A stretch of DNA of 11,383 bases from Chloroflexota bacterium (GCA_016210285.1 JACQUN010000182.1:1-11383); one strand, 5' to 3'. Counted from the stretch's first letter, positions 1 to 6,441 are shown. The notes: generated by a model not told the origin, from the letters alone. Program-made: numbers and translations.

Positions 1-331
1 CAATGTGGATGCCTGCCACGCCCGCACGGATGAAGCTCTGCACCGTGCGCCGCACATTGATGGCGTTGCCGAACCCCTGGTCCGAGTCGGAGACCAGGGG
101 GATGCTGATGGCGTTGGCCATGCGGCCGGCGTTCTCCACCATCTCCGTCATGGTGATGAGGCCGGCATCGGGCAGGCCCAGGATTGTGGCCGAGGTGTTG
201 GCGCCAGACATGTAGGCGCACTCATAGCCCGCAGCCTCGGCGATCTTGGCGTGCAGGGCGCACCCACCCCCGGCGATGATGAAGATCTTCTTCCTATGGA
301 AGAGCTCCTTGAGCCTCGTGGTCTTCTTCAA
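1..331 (-). CDS. PEP mutase/isocitrate lyase superfamily enzyme, N-terminal part (3' end outside window)
   Basis: The first 110 residues of an alpha/beta-barrel enzyme of the isocitrate lyase/PEP mutase superfamily (2-methylisocitrate lyase, oxaloacetate decarboxylase, carboxyPEP mutase relatives), which make or break C-C or P-C bonds in small oxo-acids with Mg2+. Visible signature: a strand ending in MSGANTSATILGLPD (residues 41-55), then LITMTEMVENAGRMANAI, then the metal-binding loop DSDQGFGNA (82-90), matching the family D-x-D-[TH]-G-[YF]-G-N motif, and AGVAGIHI just before the expected E-D pair. The usual first-loop Asp (PG-x-[YH]-DALSA) is replaced here (IAGGGCALHA), and the loop has Gln where Thr or His is usual. 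The start is TTG: AGGAGG sits 7-8 nt upstream, and the nearest in-frame alternatives lack such a site. It follows the ABC permease genes by 72 bp, so the enzyme may act on the imported compound. The exact reaction cannot be told from this fragment. Confidence 0.85.
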   Translation of the reverse strand, partial: MKKTTRLKELFHRKKIFIIAGGGCALHAKIAEAAGYECAYMSGANTSATILGLPDAGLITMTEMVENAGRMANAISIPLVSDSDQGFGNAINVRRTVQSFIRAGVAGIHI

Positions 332-387
332 CCAACTCCCTCCTTCGATAGCATGATTGGGCCACGCCGGGCCCGGCAAACGGCTGC

Positions 388-393
388 ATTATA
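388..393 (-). promoter_or_regulatory. Candidate -10 box for the PEP mutase-like gene
   Basis: A perfect TATAAT on the minus strand begins 11 bp after the stop codon of the upstream permease gene. The best -35 match (TTGCGT, 413-418) is weak and 19 bp away. If used, transcription would begin near 381, giving a leader of about 50 nt that contains the palindrome GCCGGGCCCGGC (366-377). It may be an internal promoter separating the enzyme from the transport genes; chance occurrence is possible. Confidence 0.35.
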
Positions 394-403
394 CACCCGC
401 TGA

Positions 404-1324
404 CTACCCTCGACGCAAGCGGGGGTCCAGCACATCCCGCAGGGCGTCCCCCAGGACGTTCCACCCGAAGACGGCCAGGGCCAGCACCACCCCGGGCCAG
501 ATGGCCATCCAGGGGGCGATAACGAAGTAGTTCTGGACAGCCCCGCTGAGCATGGCGCCAAGGGAGGCCCGGGGCTCTCGGGTGCCCAGGCCGAGGAAGC
601 TGAGGCTGGACTCCACCAGGATGGCGGTCCCCAGCTCCGCCGTCGCCACCACCAGGAAGGGGGCCATGCAGTTGGGCGCCACGTGGCGCAGGATGATGGC
701 GCTGTCGCTGGCTCCAACGGCACGGGCGGCGTCCACATACTGCCGCTCCCTCAGGGAGATGGCGGCGGAGCGGGTGACTCGGGCTACTCGCGGGGCAAAG
801 GTCACGGCAATGGCAATAACCAGGTTGGGGATTGAGGCGCCCAGGGCCGCCACCACCGCCATGGCCACGATGAGGAGCGGAATGGACATCAGGGCGTCAA
901 CGACCCGCTGGCTGATGAGGTCCACCTTCCCCATCAGGTAGCCGCTGGCCACGCCCCAGAGGGCGCCGGTGCCGGAGCCCACCACCACGCTCAGAAGGGA
1001 GATCAGCAGAGAGATGCGGGCGCCGTAGAAGATGCGCGTCATGATGTCGCGGCCCCACTGGTCGGTGCCCATCCAGTGCCGCCAGCTATATCCCTGCAAC
1101 TCGTACCCGTTGTCCGTCTGAAACTGGCCCCACGGTGCGATGAGGGGCGCCGCAAACCCCATCACCAGGACGGCCACGATCATCAGCGCCGCGATGGCCC
1201 CCAGGGGCTTCTGGCGCACGAAGCGGACCAGGACTTTGTACCATTTGCGGCGTTGCTGCCTGCGCAGCTCGTCCTCTAGCAACGCTGAGCGTCCCACGGC
1301 GGGGGTCTCCCGCGCCATGCTCAC
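404..1324 (-). CDS. ABC transporter permease, DppC/OppC type
   Basis: The second inner-membrane subunit of a peptide/nickel/opine-family ABC importer. The cytoplasmic N-terminal tail (1-40, basic) leads to TM1 (about 41-64). The family signature HWMGTDQWGRDIMTRIFYGA follows at 84-103, then further membrane segments at about 104-128, 144-165, 223-245 and 266-290. The EAA loop that docks the ATPase is at about 196-222 (YVDAARAVGASDSAIILRH). The ending DALRDVLDPRLRRG is typical of DppC. Length (306 aa) is normal. The start is either GTG (1324) or the ATG two codons on (1318); a G-rich site (CAGGGGGTGA) precedes the ATG, so either may be used. It lies 20 bp after the DppB-like gene and surely shares its transcript. 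Substrate is not predictable from the permease. Confidence 0.95.
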   Translation of the reverse strand: MSMARETPAVGRSALLEDELRRQQRRKWYKVLVRFVRQKPLGAIAALMIVAVLVMGFAAPLIAPWGQFQTDNGYELQGYSWRHWMGTDQWGRDIMTRIFYGARISLLISLLSVVVGSGTGALWGVASGYLMGKVDLISQRVVDALMSIPLLIVAMAVVAALGASIPNLVIAIAVTFAPRVARVTRSAAISLRERQYVDAARAVGASDSAIILRHVAPNCMAPFLVVATAELGTAILVESSLSFLGLGTREPRASLGAMLSGAVQNYFVIAPWMAIWPGVVLALAVFGWNVLGDALRDVLDPRLRRG

Positions 1325-1344
1325 CCCCTGTCACCTGCTCAGGG

Positions 1345-2322
1345 CTATGCGTATTTGATTCGGGGGTCCAACCACCCGTACAGGATGTCCACCACAAGGT
1401 TCATGACGATGGTGACGACGGCGAAGAGCATGATGAGGAACTGGATCGTTGGGTAGTCACGGCCACGGATGGCCTCCACCAGCACCCTCCCCAGGCCCGG
1501 CAACCCGAAGACGATCTCAATCACGGCAACGCCACCCAGCAGGGCGTTGAGCTGAAACCCCAGCAGCGTCACCACAGGCAAGGCGGCGTTCTTCAGGACG
1601 TGCCGTACCACGATGGTCCGCTGGGTGAGCCCCTTGGCCCATGCGGTTCGCACGTAGTCCTCGCGCAGGACCTCCAGCATGCTGGACCTGATCATCCTCC
1701 CGGTGACGGCGGCGGAGCGCCAGCCCAGGACCAGGCCAGGCACGAGGAACTGCTGCATGCTGGCCCACGGGTCTTCATTGATTGGCCGATACCCTGGAGG
1801 GGGCATGTAGCCCACCAGCAGCGCCAGCCCCAGGATGACCATGACTCCGACCCAGAAGGAGGGCAAGGCCAGCCCGCCGATGGTAAAGATCCGAAAGAAG
1901 TAGTCTACCCAGGTGTCCTGCCGGAGCGCCGAGAGCACCCCCGCCACCAGGGCCAGCACCACCGTGAGCACGAAACCCATCAGGGCCAGCTCAATGGTGA
2001 CAGGGGCGGCATCCCGCACCAGGTGCAGCACGGGCCGCATGGTGGTGAAGGAGGTGCCGGGGTCCAGGCGCACCATGCTCCAGACCCACTTGCCGAACTG
2101 CATGTAGATGGGCTGGGACAGCCCCAGCTCAGCCTTCAGGCGCTGGATGCGCTGCTCAAAGGCCACCATCCCCACGCCGGCCTGCCCGGCCCCCGACTGC
2201 TCACCCAGGATGATGTGGGTGATGTCCCCCGGCACGACCCGCATGATGAGGAACACGAGGGCCGCCACCACAAAGGTGGTCAGCACCCCCAGGAGTATGC
2301 GGCGAATGAGGTAGTCACGCAT
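1345..2322 (-). CDS. ABC transporter permease, DppB/OppB type
   Basis: The first inner-membrane subunit of the same importer, 325 aa. It opens with the classic MRDYLIRRILLG start and TM1 (about 9-30) ending in the family motif RVVPGD (28-33). A periplasmic stretch (about 34-110) carries LGLSQPIYMQFGKW, conserved in DppB/OppB. Further membrane segments lie at about 112-134, 146-172, 194-213, 249-271 and 295-316. The EAA loop for contact with the ATPase is at about 223-249 (YVRTAWAKGLTQRTIVVRH). The C-terminus, LVVDILYGWLDPRIKYA, is typical of the family. Start is ATG; the upstream sequence is G-rich (GCGGGGGGCC) but a poor Shine-Dalgarno, so translation may be helped by coupling to the lipoprotein gene that ends 30 bp before. 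No defects are seen. Confidence 0.95.
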   Translation of the reverse strand: MRDYLIRRILLGVLTTFVVAALVFLIMRVVPGDITHIILGEQSGAGQAGVGMVAFEQRIQRLKAELGLSQPIYMQFGKWVWSMVRLDPGTSFTTMRPVLHLVRDAAPVTIELALMGFVLTVVLALVAGVLSALRQDTWVDYFFRIFTIGGLALPSFWVGVMVILGLALLVGYMPPPGYRPINEDPWASMQQFLVPGLVLGWRSAAVTGRMIRSSMLEVLREDYVRTAWAKGLTQRTIVVRHVLKNAALPVVTLLGFQLNALLGGVAVIEIVFGLPGLGRVLVEAIRGRDYPTIQFLIMLFAVVTIVMNLVVDILYGWLDPRIKYA

Positions 2323-2352
2323 CCCAGTGGCCCCCCGCTCAGCTCGCCAAGG

Positions 2353-4167
2353 CTACTTGTCAATCCAGACCAGGTCGTACCTGCTGGCGTAGTGGTTGGA
2401 CTGGCCCATTCCGCTGGGGTCGTAGCCCTTCACGTAGTTCCACCAGGCGGCGTTGCGGCCTACCCACACCAGCACCTGGAACGCGTGCTCCTTCATGAGC
2501 ATGCGCTGCATGTCCCAGATGATCTGCTTCCGTTTCTCGGCGTCCAGGGTCTGGGACTGCAACGCGTAGAGCCTGTCGTACTCCCGGTTGCAGTACTGGG
2601 TCTCGTTGCCCGTACGCGTGTATTCGCACAGGAAGTAGCTCATCTTCTCCCGGACCGAGCCGCTGGAACCTATGTAGCGACCCAGCACGTCGTAGTTGCG
2701 CCGGTCCTGGATCTCCAGGGTGTCCACCGCCGCGTCCACGCCGCGCCCCTCCGCCTGAATACCAATCTGGTTCAGCCGCGTGGCGACCCACACCGCCGTA
2801 CCAACGTCCTTGTCCGTCACGCGGGACAGCAACGGCCGGACAGCGAACCCCTTCTCAAATCCCGCCTCGACCAGGAGCTCCTTGGCCCGCTTCAGGTCCG
2901 CCGCCGGGTCCGGCCCCTGCCCCGGGTACCGCAGCAGCTCCTCCTTGGGCAGGCCCCAGGCCCCCTGGGGCGGCATGACGCCACCGGTCAGACCCTCCCC
3001 CAGCCCCAGCACCCGCTTGGCCTCGTTCACGTTGGTGGCCCGCAGGATGGCCTCCCGCACCCGGACGTCCTGCATCAGTGGTGACTTCAGGTTCATGGCC
3101 AGCACCTGCTCAAGTCCTGTGTTGTAGTTGATGAAGGTCATCTCCTTGCCCTTGGGGTGGCCCTTCAGCCCCCGAGCGTCGGCGGTGGTCAGCTCCGTGG
3201 CCTGGTACATGTCCGCACGCTGGGTGAACATGGCCGCCAGGCGGGTGGCCGCGTCGGGCAGCACCAGGATCTGCAGCCCATCCATGTAGGGCAGCCCCTT
3301 GACCCAGTAGTCGTCGCTGCGCTTCATCTCGTAGGTGGACTCTTCTATGAAGCGGACCGGCTTGAAGCCCCCTGTCCCCACCGAATCAGTGTAGTTGATG
3401 AACAGGGGCGGCTTCCCCTGCGCTTTCAGCGCCTCCAGCTTCTGGGGAGCACCCATGATGAAGAAAGGCGACCCCATCTCTTCCAGGAAATCGGCCTGGG
3501 GCGTCTTCAGGCGCACCTTGACGGTGTGCTCGTCCACCGCCCGAACATCGGTGACCCCCAAAAGCTGCCAGGCCGTGTTGCTAAGGACCGTGCCCTCAGG
3601 CTCCTGGGTGTAGCGTCGGAAGTTGTACACCACGTCATCGGCGGTGAAGGGCTTGCCGTCGTGCCAGCGGACGTTCTTCTGGAGGAACAGGGTCCACTCC
3701 AGCCCGTCAGGGGACATCTCCCAGCGCTCGGCCAGGTCAGGGCGGAGCTCGTCGTTGGGCCAGAGGCGCAGCAGGGTGTTGAACATGGAGCCGCAGCCAT
3801 TGTTGGACACCCGGCCCCTGGCGGGGCGGAACGCCAGGTCGCAGCTTCCGGGACCGCGCTCGATGAAGGTGCGCAGGACGCCCCCGTACTTGGCCTGGGG
3901 GTTGGGGTGTCCTTCGTACCCCTTGGCGGCCACGACGCGGACGACCCGGGGGGTCGGGGTCGGGCCAGGGGTTTCGGCGGGTCGCGCAGGCAGCGCCACG
4001 GTGGGCGCGGCCACGGGGCCAGAAGGCGTGGGCGCCTGGACGGCTGGACCAGGGGAGGCCCCAGGTGGAGCGGTTGGCATGGGCGCAGCCCCACTGCATG
4101 CTCCGGCCAGGAGCAAGAGCAGAGCCCCCCCTGCAACGGCTGTGAGCCATCTCGCCACCTTACGCAC
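2353..4167 (-). CDS. ABC transporter substrate-binding lipoprotein, SBP_bac_5 (DppA/OppA) family
   Basis: The extracytoplasmic solute-binding protein of the importer, about 604 aa from the GTG chosen here. This GTG is preceded by AGGGAGG at 6 nt; an in-frame ATG 33 nt upstream (4200) has no ribosome site. From the GTG, the signal peptide is compact: MRKVARW, a hydrophobic core (about 8-20), and lipobox A-G-A-C with Cys24. A Pro/Ala/Thr-rich linker (about 25-78) tethers the domain to the membrane. The mature domain then shows family hallmarks: LRPDLAERW (141-149), VRWHDGKPFTADDVVYNFRR (about 167-186) and a late region with MQRMLMKEHAFQVLVWVGRN. Cys pairs near 109/125 and in LCEYTRTGNETQYC may form disulfides (inference). 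First gene of the operon; family substrates include di-/oligopeptides, nickel and opines, and none can be chosen here. Confidence 0.93.
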   Translation of the reverse strand: MRKVARWLTAVAGGALLLLLAGACSGAAPMPTAPPGASPGPAVQAPTPSGPVAAPTVALPARPAETPGPTPTPRVVRVVAAKGYEGHPNPQAKYGGVLRTFIERGPGSCDLAFRPARGRVSNNGCGSMFNTLLRLWPNDELRPDLAERWEMSPDGLEWTLFLQKNVRWHDGKPFTADDVVYNFRRYTQEPEGTVLSNTAWQLLGVTDVRAVDEHTVKVRLKTPQADFLEEMGSPFFIMGAPQKLEALKAQGKPPLFINYTDSVGTGGFKPVRFIEESTYEMKRSDDYWVKGLPYMDGLQILVLPDAATRLAAMFTQRADMYQATELTTADARGLKGHPKGKEMTFINYNTGLEQVLAMNLKSPLMQDVRVREAILRATNVNEAKRVLGLGEGLTGGVMPPQGAWGLPKEELLRYPGQGPDPAADLKRAKELLVEAGFEKGFAVRPLLSRVTDKDVGTAVWVATRLNQIGIQAEGRGVDAAVDTLEIQDRRNYDVLGRYIGSSGSVREKMSYFLCEYTRTGNETQYCNREYDRLYALQSQTLDAEKRKQIIWDMQRMLMKEHAFQVLVWVGRNAAWWNYVKGYDPSGMGQSNHYASRYDLVWIDK

Positions 4168-4216
4168 GGCAACCTCCCTCTCGGCGTGATACCCATGCAT
4201 GGCTGAGTCCGTTGCT

Positions 4217-4240
4217 AGCTACAGATAGCTTGCGGCAAGC
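4217..4240 (-). promoter_or_regulatory. Inverted repeats in the leader of the ABC operon
   Basis: Two overlapping perfect inverted repeats lie in the predicted 5' leader of the lipoprotein mRNA: AGCTA-N4-TAGCT (4217-4230) and GCTTGC-G-GCAAGC (4228-4240). The second, with its single central base, looks more like a protein-binding site than an RNA hairpin. As they share bases they could also be mutually exclusive RNA stems. No known riboswitch was recognised. Confidence 0.35.
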
Positions 4241-4272
4241 GAGGGATTGCTCTGTCTCCCCATTATCAGGAG

Positions 4273-4300
4273 CTTATAGCAGACAGCGCTACGCTGTCAA
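4273..4300 (-). promoter_or_regulatory. Sigma-70-type promoter of the ABC operon
   Basis: On the minus strand there is a perfect -35 TTGACA (4295-4300), a 16-bp spacer and -10 TATAAG (4273-4278) preceded by TGC, an extended -10. Predicted transcription start is near 4266, about 100 nt before the GTG of the lipoprotein gene. This is the strongest promoter visible in the window, and an inverted repeat overlaps it. Confidence 0.7.
4282..4298. promoter_or_regulatory. Candidate operator overlapping the ABC-operon promoter
   Basis: A perfect inverted repeat with two 7-bp arms, GACAGCG-CTA-CGCTGTC, covers most of the spacer and four bases of the -35 box. A repressor bound here would block RNA polymerase, as expected for a substrate-regulated uptake operon. 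No regulator gene is in the window. Its position on the promoter, not its sequence, is the evidence. Confidence 0.45.
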
Positions 4301-4325
4301 GGCGGAAGGCTCGCACTCCAGCCCA

Positions 4326-4365
4326 GAGCTCCCCTCTGGGAGGATATCCTCCGAGAGAGGAGCTC
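4326..4365. repeat. 40-bp near-perfect palindrome after the TIGR04076-like gene
   Basis: Centred at 4345/4346, arms of 20 bp match at 18 positions: GAGCTCC/GGAGCTC at the ends, GGAGGATATCCTCC (4339-4352) at the centre, two mismatches (4333/4358 and 4338/4353). A shorter alternative stem CCCAGAG-N5-CTCTGGG (4322-4340) overlaps its left half. It begins 9 bp past the stop codon of the minus-strand gene, so it could end that transcript or protect its 3' end. No T tract follows on the minus strand, so it is not a standard intrinsic terminator. Confidence 0.6.
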
Positions 4366-4374
4366 CCCTGACAG

Positions 4375-4920
4375 TTATCCCGCCTTCGCCCCCTCGGGTT
4401 CCCCGAGCCCCAGTTCAAAGGCCAGGAGAGCCCCGGAGAGGGGGCAGCGGTAGTGGACCGCCTTCCCTTCACGGCTCAGGCGAACGTCACGCACAAAGGG
4501 CTGGAGGCCCTTCCGCGCCCCCTCACACAGCCCGGAGCCCAGGACGTGCCCATTCTGGAAGGTGAAGGCCTGGCCTGGGGTGTACTGGAGCCCTGCTGCG
4601 CAGGTCCCATGCACCTCCAGGACGCGGGCCACTACCGGTACCAGAGCCTCTTTCTGGGCTGGTGCGACGGCTGGGGCTTCAGCCACTCTGGGAGCTTCCA
4701 CTGCGCTGAGGGCCGGCCTGCGCACGCGGGCAAGCTGACCAACGGCTGCAACGGCCAGGCCGAAGGGCAGAGCCAAGAGCACCACGAGGGCAGCCATGAA
4801 CCCTGCCCCCAGCATCAGAATCAACGCGCCGATGGCCACAAACGGCCCCAGTGTCCCCACAAGCAGGGTCGGCAACACCTCGGCCATCCGGGCCCTGGTT
4901 TCCCGTGCCGTGTCGACCAT
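4375..4920 (-). CDS. Membrane-anchored protein with C-terminal TIGR04076-like domain
   Basis: A 181-residue protein in two parts. Residues about 17-62 are strongly hydrophobic and likely form two membrane spans in a hairpin (LLVGTLGPFVAIGALILMLG, then GFMAALVVLLALPFGLAVAA). A charged, Ala/Pro-rich linker (63-92) follows. The C-terminal part (about 95-172) resembles the small family TIGR04076, of unknown function: VLEVHGTCAAG with Cys107, GSGLCEGARKGLQPFV with Cys132, and YRCPLSGALLAFEL with Cys159. The three Cys sit where the family usually has them and might bind metal or be redox-active (inference). Family members that I recall are about 80-100 aa and soluble, so the membrane anchor is unusual. 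Start is ATG with AGGAGGTG 5 nt upstream. It follows the His-rich gene by 40 bp, so the two probably work together. The family match rests on motif recall, not a search. Confidence 0.75.
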   Translation of the reverse strand: MVDTARETRARMAEVLPTLLVGTLGPFVAIGALILMLGAGFMAALVVLLALPFGLAVAAVGQLARVRRPALSAVEAPRVAEAPAVAPAQKEALVPVVARVLEVHGTCAAGLQYTPGQAFTFQNGHVLGSGLCEGARKGLQPFVRDVRLSREGKAVHYRCPLSGALLAFELGLGEPEGAKAG

Positions 4921-4960
4921 TGCACACCTCCTGAAGGTGCCTATCAGCCCTTCTTCCTCT

Positions 4961-5398
4961 CTAGGCTACAGGAGGCGGTCGAAAGGGTCGCGAGGGGATA
5001 GCGCTGGGCAGCACACTGCCCGGTTGGCCAATAGGGAACTGATTGAGGGAAACATTGGTGGTCAGCCCGACATCCTGGCGGGTGCAGGGGGACGAGGCGA
5101 TGCCACAGGCGGTAAGCTGATCACCCTGGACCGGGTTCAGGCAGACGACCCCCGCGGCGCATCCCTCTGGGGTGGGGGCTTTCTCGACCAGGACATGGGA
5201 GTGCCGATGCGGCAGGTAGGCGGCGTGAGAGTGCTCATACGAAGCACCGAGGTACATGTGCCCGTGGAAGGGATGACGCTCAGCGAGGTGGTGGTCCAGC
5301 GCGGGGCCGAGTGCAGGAGAGAGGACAAGGAGGAAAAACGAGAACAGCCCAGCCACCAGGCCTCCGGCAATCCCTTTCACCCCAATAGACACCTTCAC
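4961..5398 (-). CDS. Small exported or membrane-anchored His-rich protein
   Basis: A 145-residue protein of unknown function. The first 33 residues are a signal peptide or anchor: basic MKVSIGVKG, then a hydrophobic core (AGGLVAGLFSFFLLVLSPAL). Next comes a His-rich segment (about 34-71) with ten His in under 40 residues, in patterns such as DHHLAERHPFHGH and YLPHRHSH, suggesting binding of copper, zinc or nickel outside the membrane (inference). Three Cys (in EGCAAGVVCL and TACG) and a fourth (SPCT) follow. The end is Pro-rich (PSRPFRPPPVA), a feature I associate with other exported His-rich proteins. The start is set as GTG: GGGGGAGGG lies about 7 nt upstream, and the signal peptide then begins at once. 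The reading frame is open further upstream, but that part is low-complexity and lies across the promoter. First gene of a two-gene unit with the TIGR04076-like gene. Confidence 0.68.
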   Translation of the reverse strand: MKVSIGVKGIAGGLVAGLFSFFLLVLSPALGPALDHHLAERHPFHGHMYLGASYEHSHAAYLPHRHSHVLVEKAPTPEGCAAGVVCLNPVQGDQLTACGIASSPCTRQDVGLTTNVSLNQFPIGQPGSVLPSAIPSRPFRPPPVA

Positions 5399-5485
5399 AC
5401 CCCACCCTCCCCCTGACTCCACCGTCCGCCTACCGGGAACCGGCCCAGCCCCAGCGCCGCCTGCCAACCACCCCTGCTCACTTGC

Positions 5486-5494
5486 ATTATACCA
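5486..5494 (-). promoter_or_regulatory. Extended -10 promoter for the His-rich gene unit
   Basis: On the minus strand TGG-TATAAT gives a perfect -10 (5486-5491) with the TGn extension, which can replace a good -35; no clear -35 is present at 16-18 bp. Predicted start of transcription is near 5479, giving a leader of about 80 nt before the GTG at 5398. Confidence 0.55.
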
Positions 5495-5587
5495 CAGGGA
5501 GTGGAATCCTGCCCCTTGACAGGGTGAATCGCCACCCGCCTGCCCACGAGAATCAAGAGGAACTGTTGCACCGGCCAGCCTGCCACC

Positions 5588-5616
5588 TTGCCTTGGCATC
5601 GCCTGGAGGCTATCAT
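5588..5616 (+). promoter_or_regulatory. Candidate promoter of the SDR gene
   Basis: On the plus strand TTGCCT (5588-5593), a 17-bp spacer and TATCAT (5611-5616) match the sigma-70 consensus at 4/6 and 5/6. Predicted start is near 5623, about 27 nt before the ATG, leaving room for the ribosome site AAGGGAG. Together with the minus-strand promoter it makes 5399-5649 a divergent promoter region. Confidence 0.5.
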
Positions 5617-5649
5617 TGACCTCCCCACCTTGTAGAGAAGGGAGCACCC

Positions 5650-6441
5650 ATGGACTTGAGCATCAGGGGGAAGGTGGCCGTAATAGGCGGCGCCAGCCAG
5701 GGGATTGGCCGGGCATGCGCCTTCGGACTCGCCCAGGAGGGGGTCAACCTGGCCATCTGCGCCCGCACCCGTGACGCCGTGGAGGAGACAGCAAGGAGCA
5801 TTCGCCAGGCCAGCGGCGTGGATGTGCTGCCGCTGGCAGGGGACCTGTCCCAGTACGAGACCATCCAGCGCCTGGTCAAGGAGGCCGTGGGGCGCTTTGG
5901 CCGCCTGGACATCCTGGTAGGCAATGTGGGCGGCCCACCAGCAGGCCGCGCAGAGACCACCGGCGAGGAGGCATGGAGCCTGGCGGTGAACCAGACCCTC
6001 CTGTTTTTTGTGCGCATGGCCCGGGAGGCGCTGCCCCACATGCGGCGGCAGGGGTGGGGGCGCATCATCAACATCCTCTCCATCTCCGTGAAGCAGCCCA
6101 TAGACAACCTGGTCCTCTCCAACTCGGCACGCATGGGGGTCGTCGGCTTCATGAAGACCCTCTCCGACGAGGTAGCCCCGTACAACGTCACCGTGAACAA
6201 CGTGCTCCCTGGAAGCATCCTCACCAACCGGATGCGCCAGCTTGCAACCGTCTGGGGCAGGGAGCAGGGAAAAACACCTGAACAGGTGCTGGCGGAGCGA
6301 GCCCGCGGTATCCCCATGGGGCGCGTGGGAACCCCTGAGGAGCTGGCGAACCTCGTCGTCTTCCTGGCTTCGGAGAAGGCGAGCTACATCACCGGCGCCA
6401 GCATCCAGGTGGACGGCGGCGCCCTGCGGAACATGTTCTGA
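5650..6441 (+). CDS. Short-chain dehydrogenase/reductase, atypical BKR-like subgroup
   Basis: A 263-residue Rossmann-fold SDR, normal length, the only plus-strand gene. The dinucleotide-binding loop is GGASQGIG (13-20), with Gly for the usual Thr. DLS at 65-67, NVGG at 92-95 (for NAGG) and the structural Asn114 follow. The catalytic Ser aligns with Ser144 (ILSISVKQP), but the expected YxxxK aligns with Ser157-N-S-A-Arg161, so both Tyr and Lys are lost. The stretch SVKQP...LSNSAR...VVGFMKTL is what I recall of the SDR subgroup called BKR_like_SDR_like (cd05344), which lacks a perfect cofactor motif and tetrad. The C-terminal GRVGTPEELANLVVFLASEKASYITGA...VDGG is standard. Start: ATG with AAGGGAG 6-7 nt upstream. 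A working reductase using other residues, or a non-catalytic protein, are both possible. Databases often label such proteins 3-oxoacyl-ACP reductase; that activity is not supported here. Confidence 0.93.
   Translation: MDLSIRGKVAVIGGASQGIGRACAFGLAQEGVNLAICARTRDAVEETARSIRQASGVDVLPLAGDLSQYETIQRLVKEAVGRFGRLDILVGNVGGPPAGRAETTGEEAWSLAVNQTLLFFVRMAREALPHMRRQGWGRIINILSISVKQPIDNLVLSNSARMGVVGFMKTLSDEVAPYNVTVNNVLPGSILTNRMRQLATVWGREQGKTPEQVLAERARGIPMGRVGTPEELANLVVFLASEKASYITGASIQVDGGALRNMF

Noticed and set aside
1600..3084. Long open reading frame (494 codons) on the plus strand
   Set aside because: It runs antisense to the DppB-like and binding-protein genes, which have clear family motifs; its translation is rich in His, Pro, Gln and Gly as expected of a GC-rich shadow frame.
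4796..5416. Plus-strand frame of 206 codons
   Set aside because: Antisense to the TIGR04076-like and His-rich genes; no ribosome site or known motif.
5516..5521. Perfect TTGACA on the plus strand upstream of the SDR
   Set aside because: No acceptable -10 box lies 15-19 bp downstream, so TTGCCT-17-TATCAT further on was preferred.
4961..5647. Longer (228-codon) version of the His-rich protein starting at ATG 5647
   Set aside because: The first 83 codons give low-complexity sequence, overlap the divergent promoters, and put the signal peptide in the middle of the protein.
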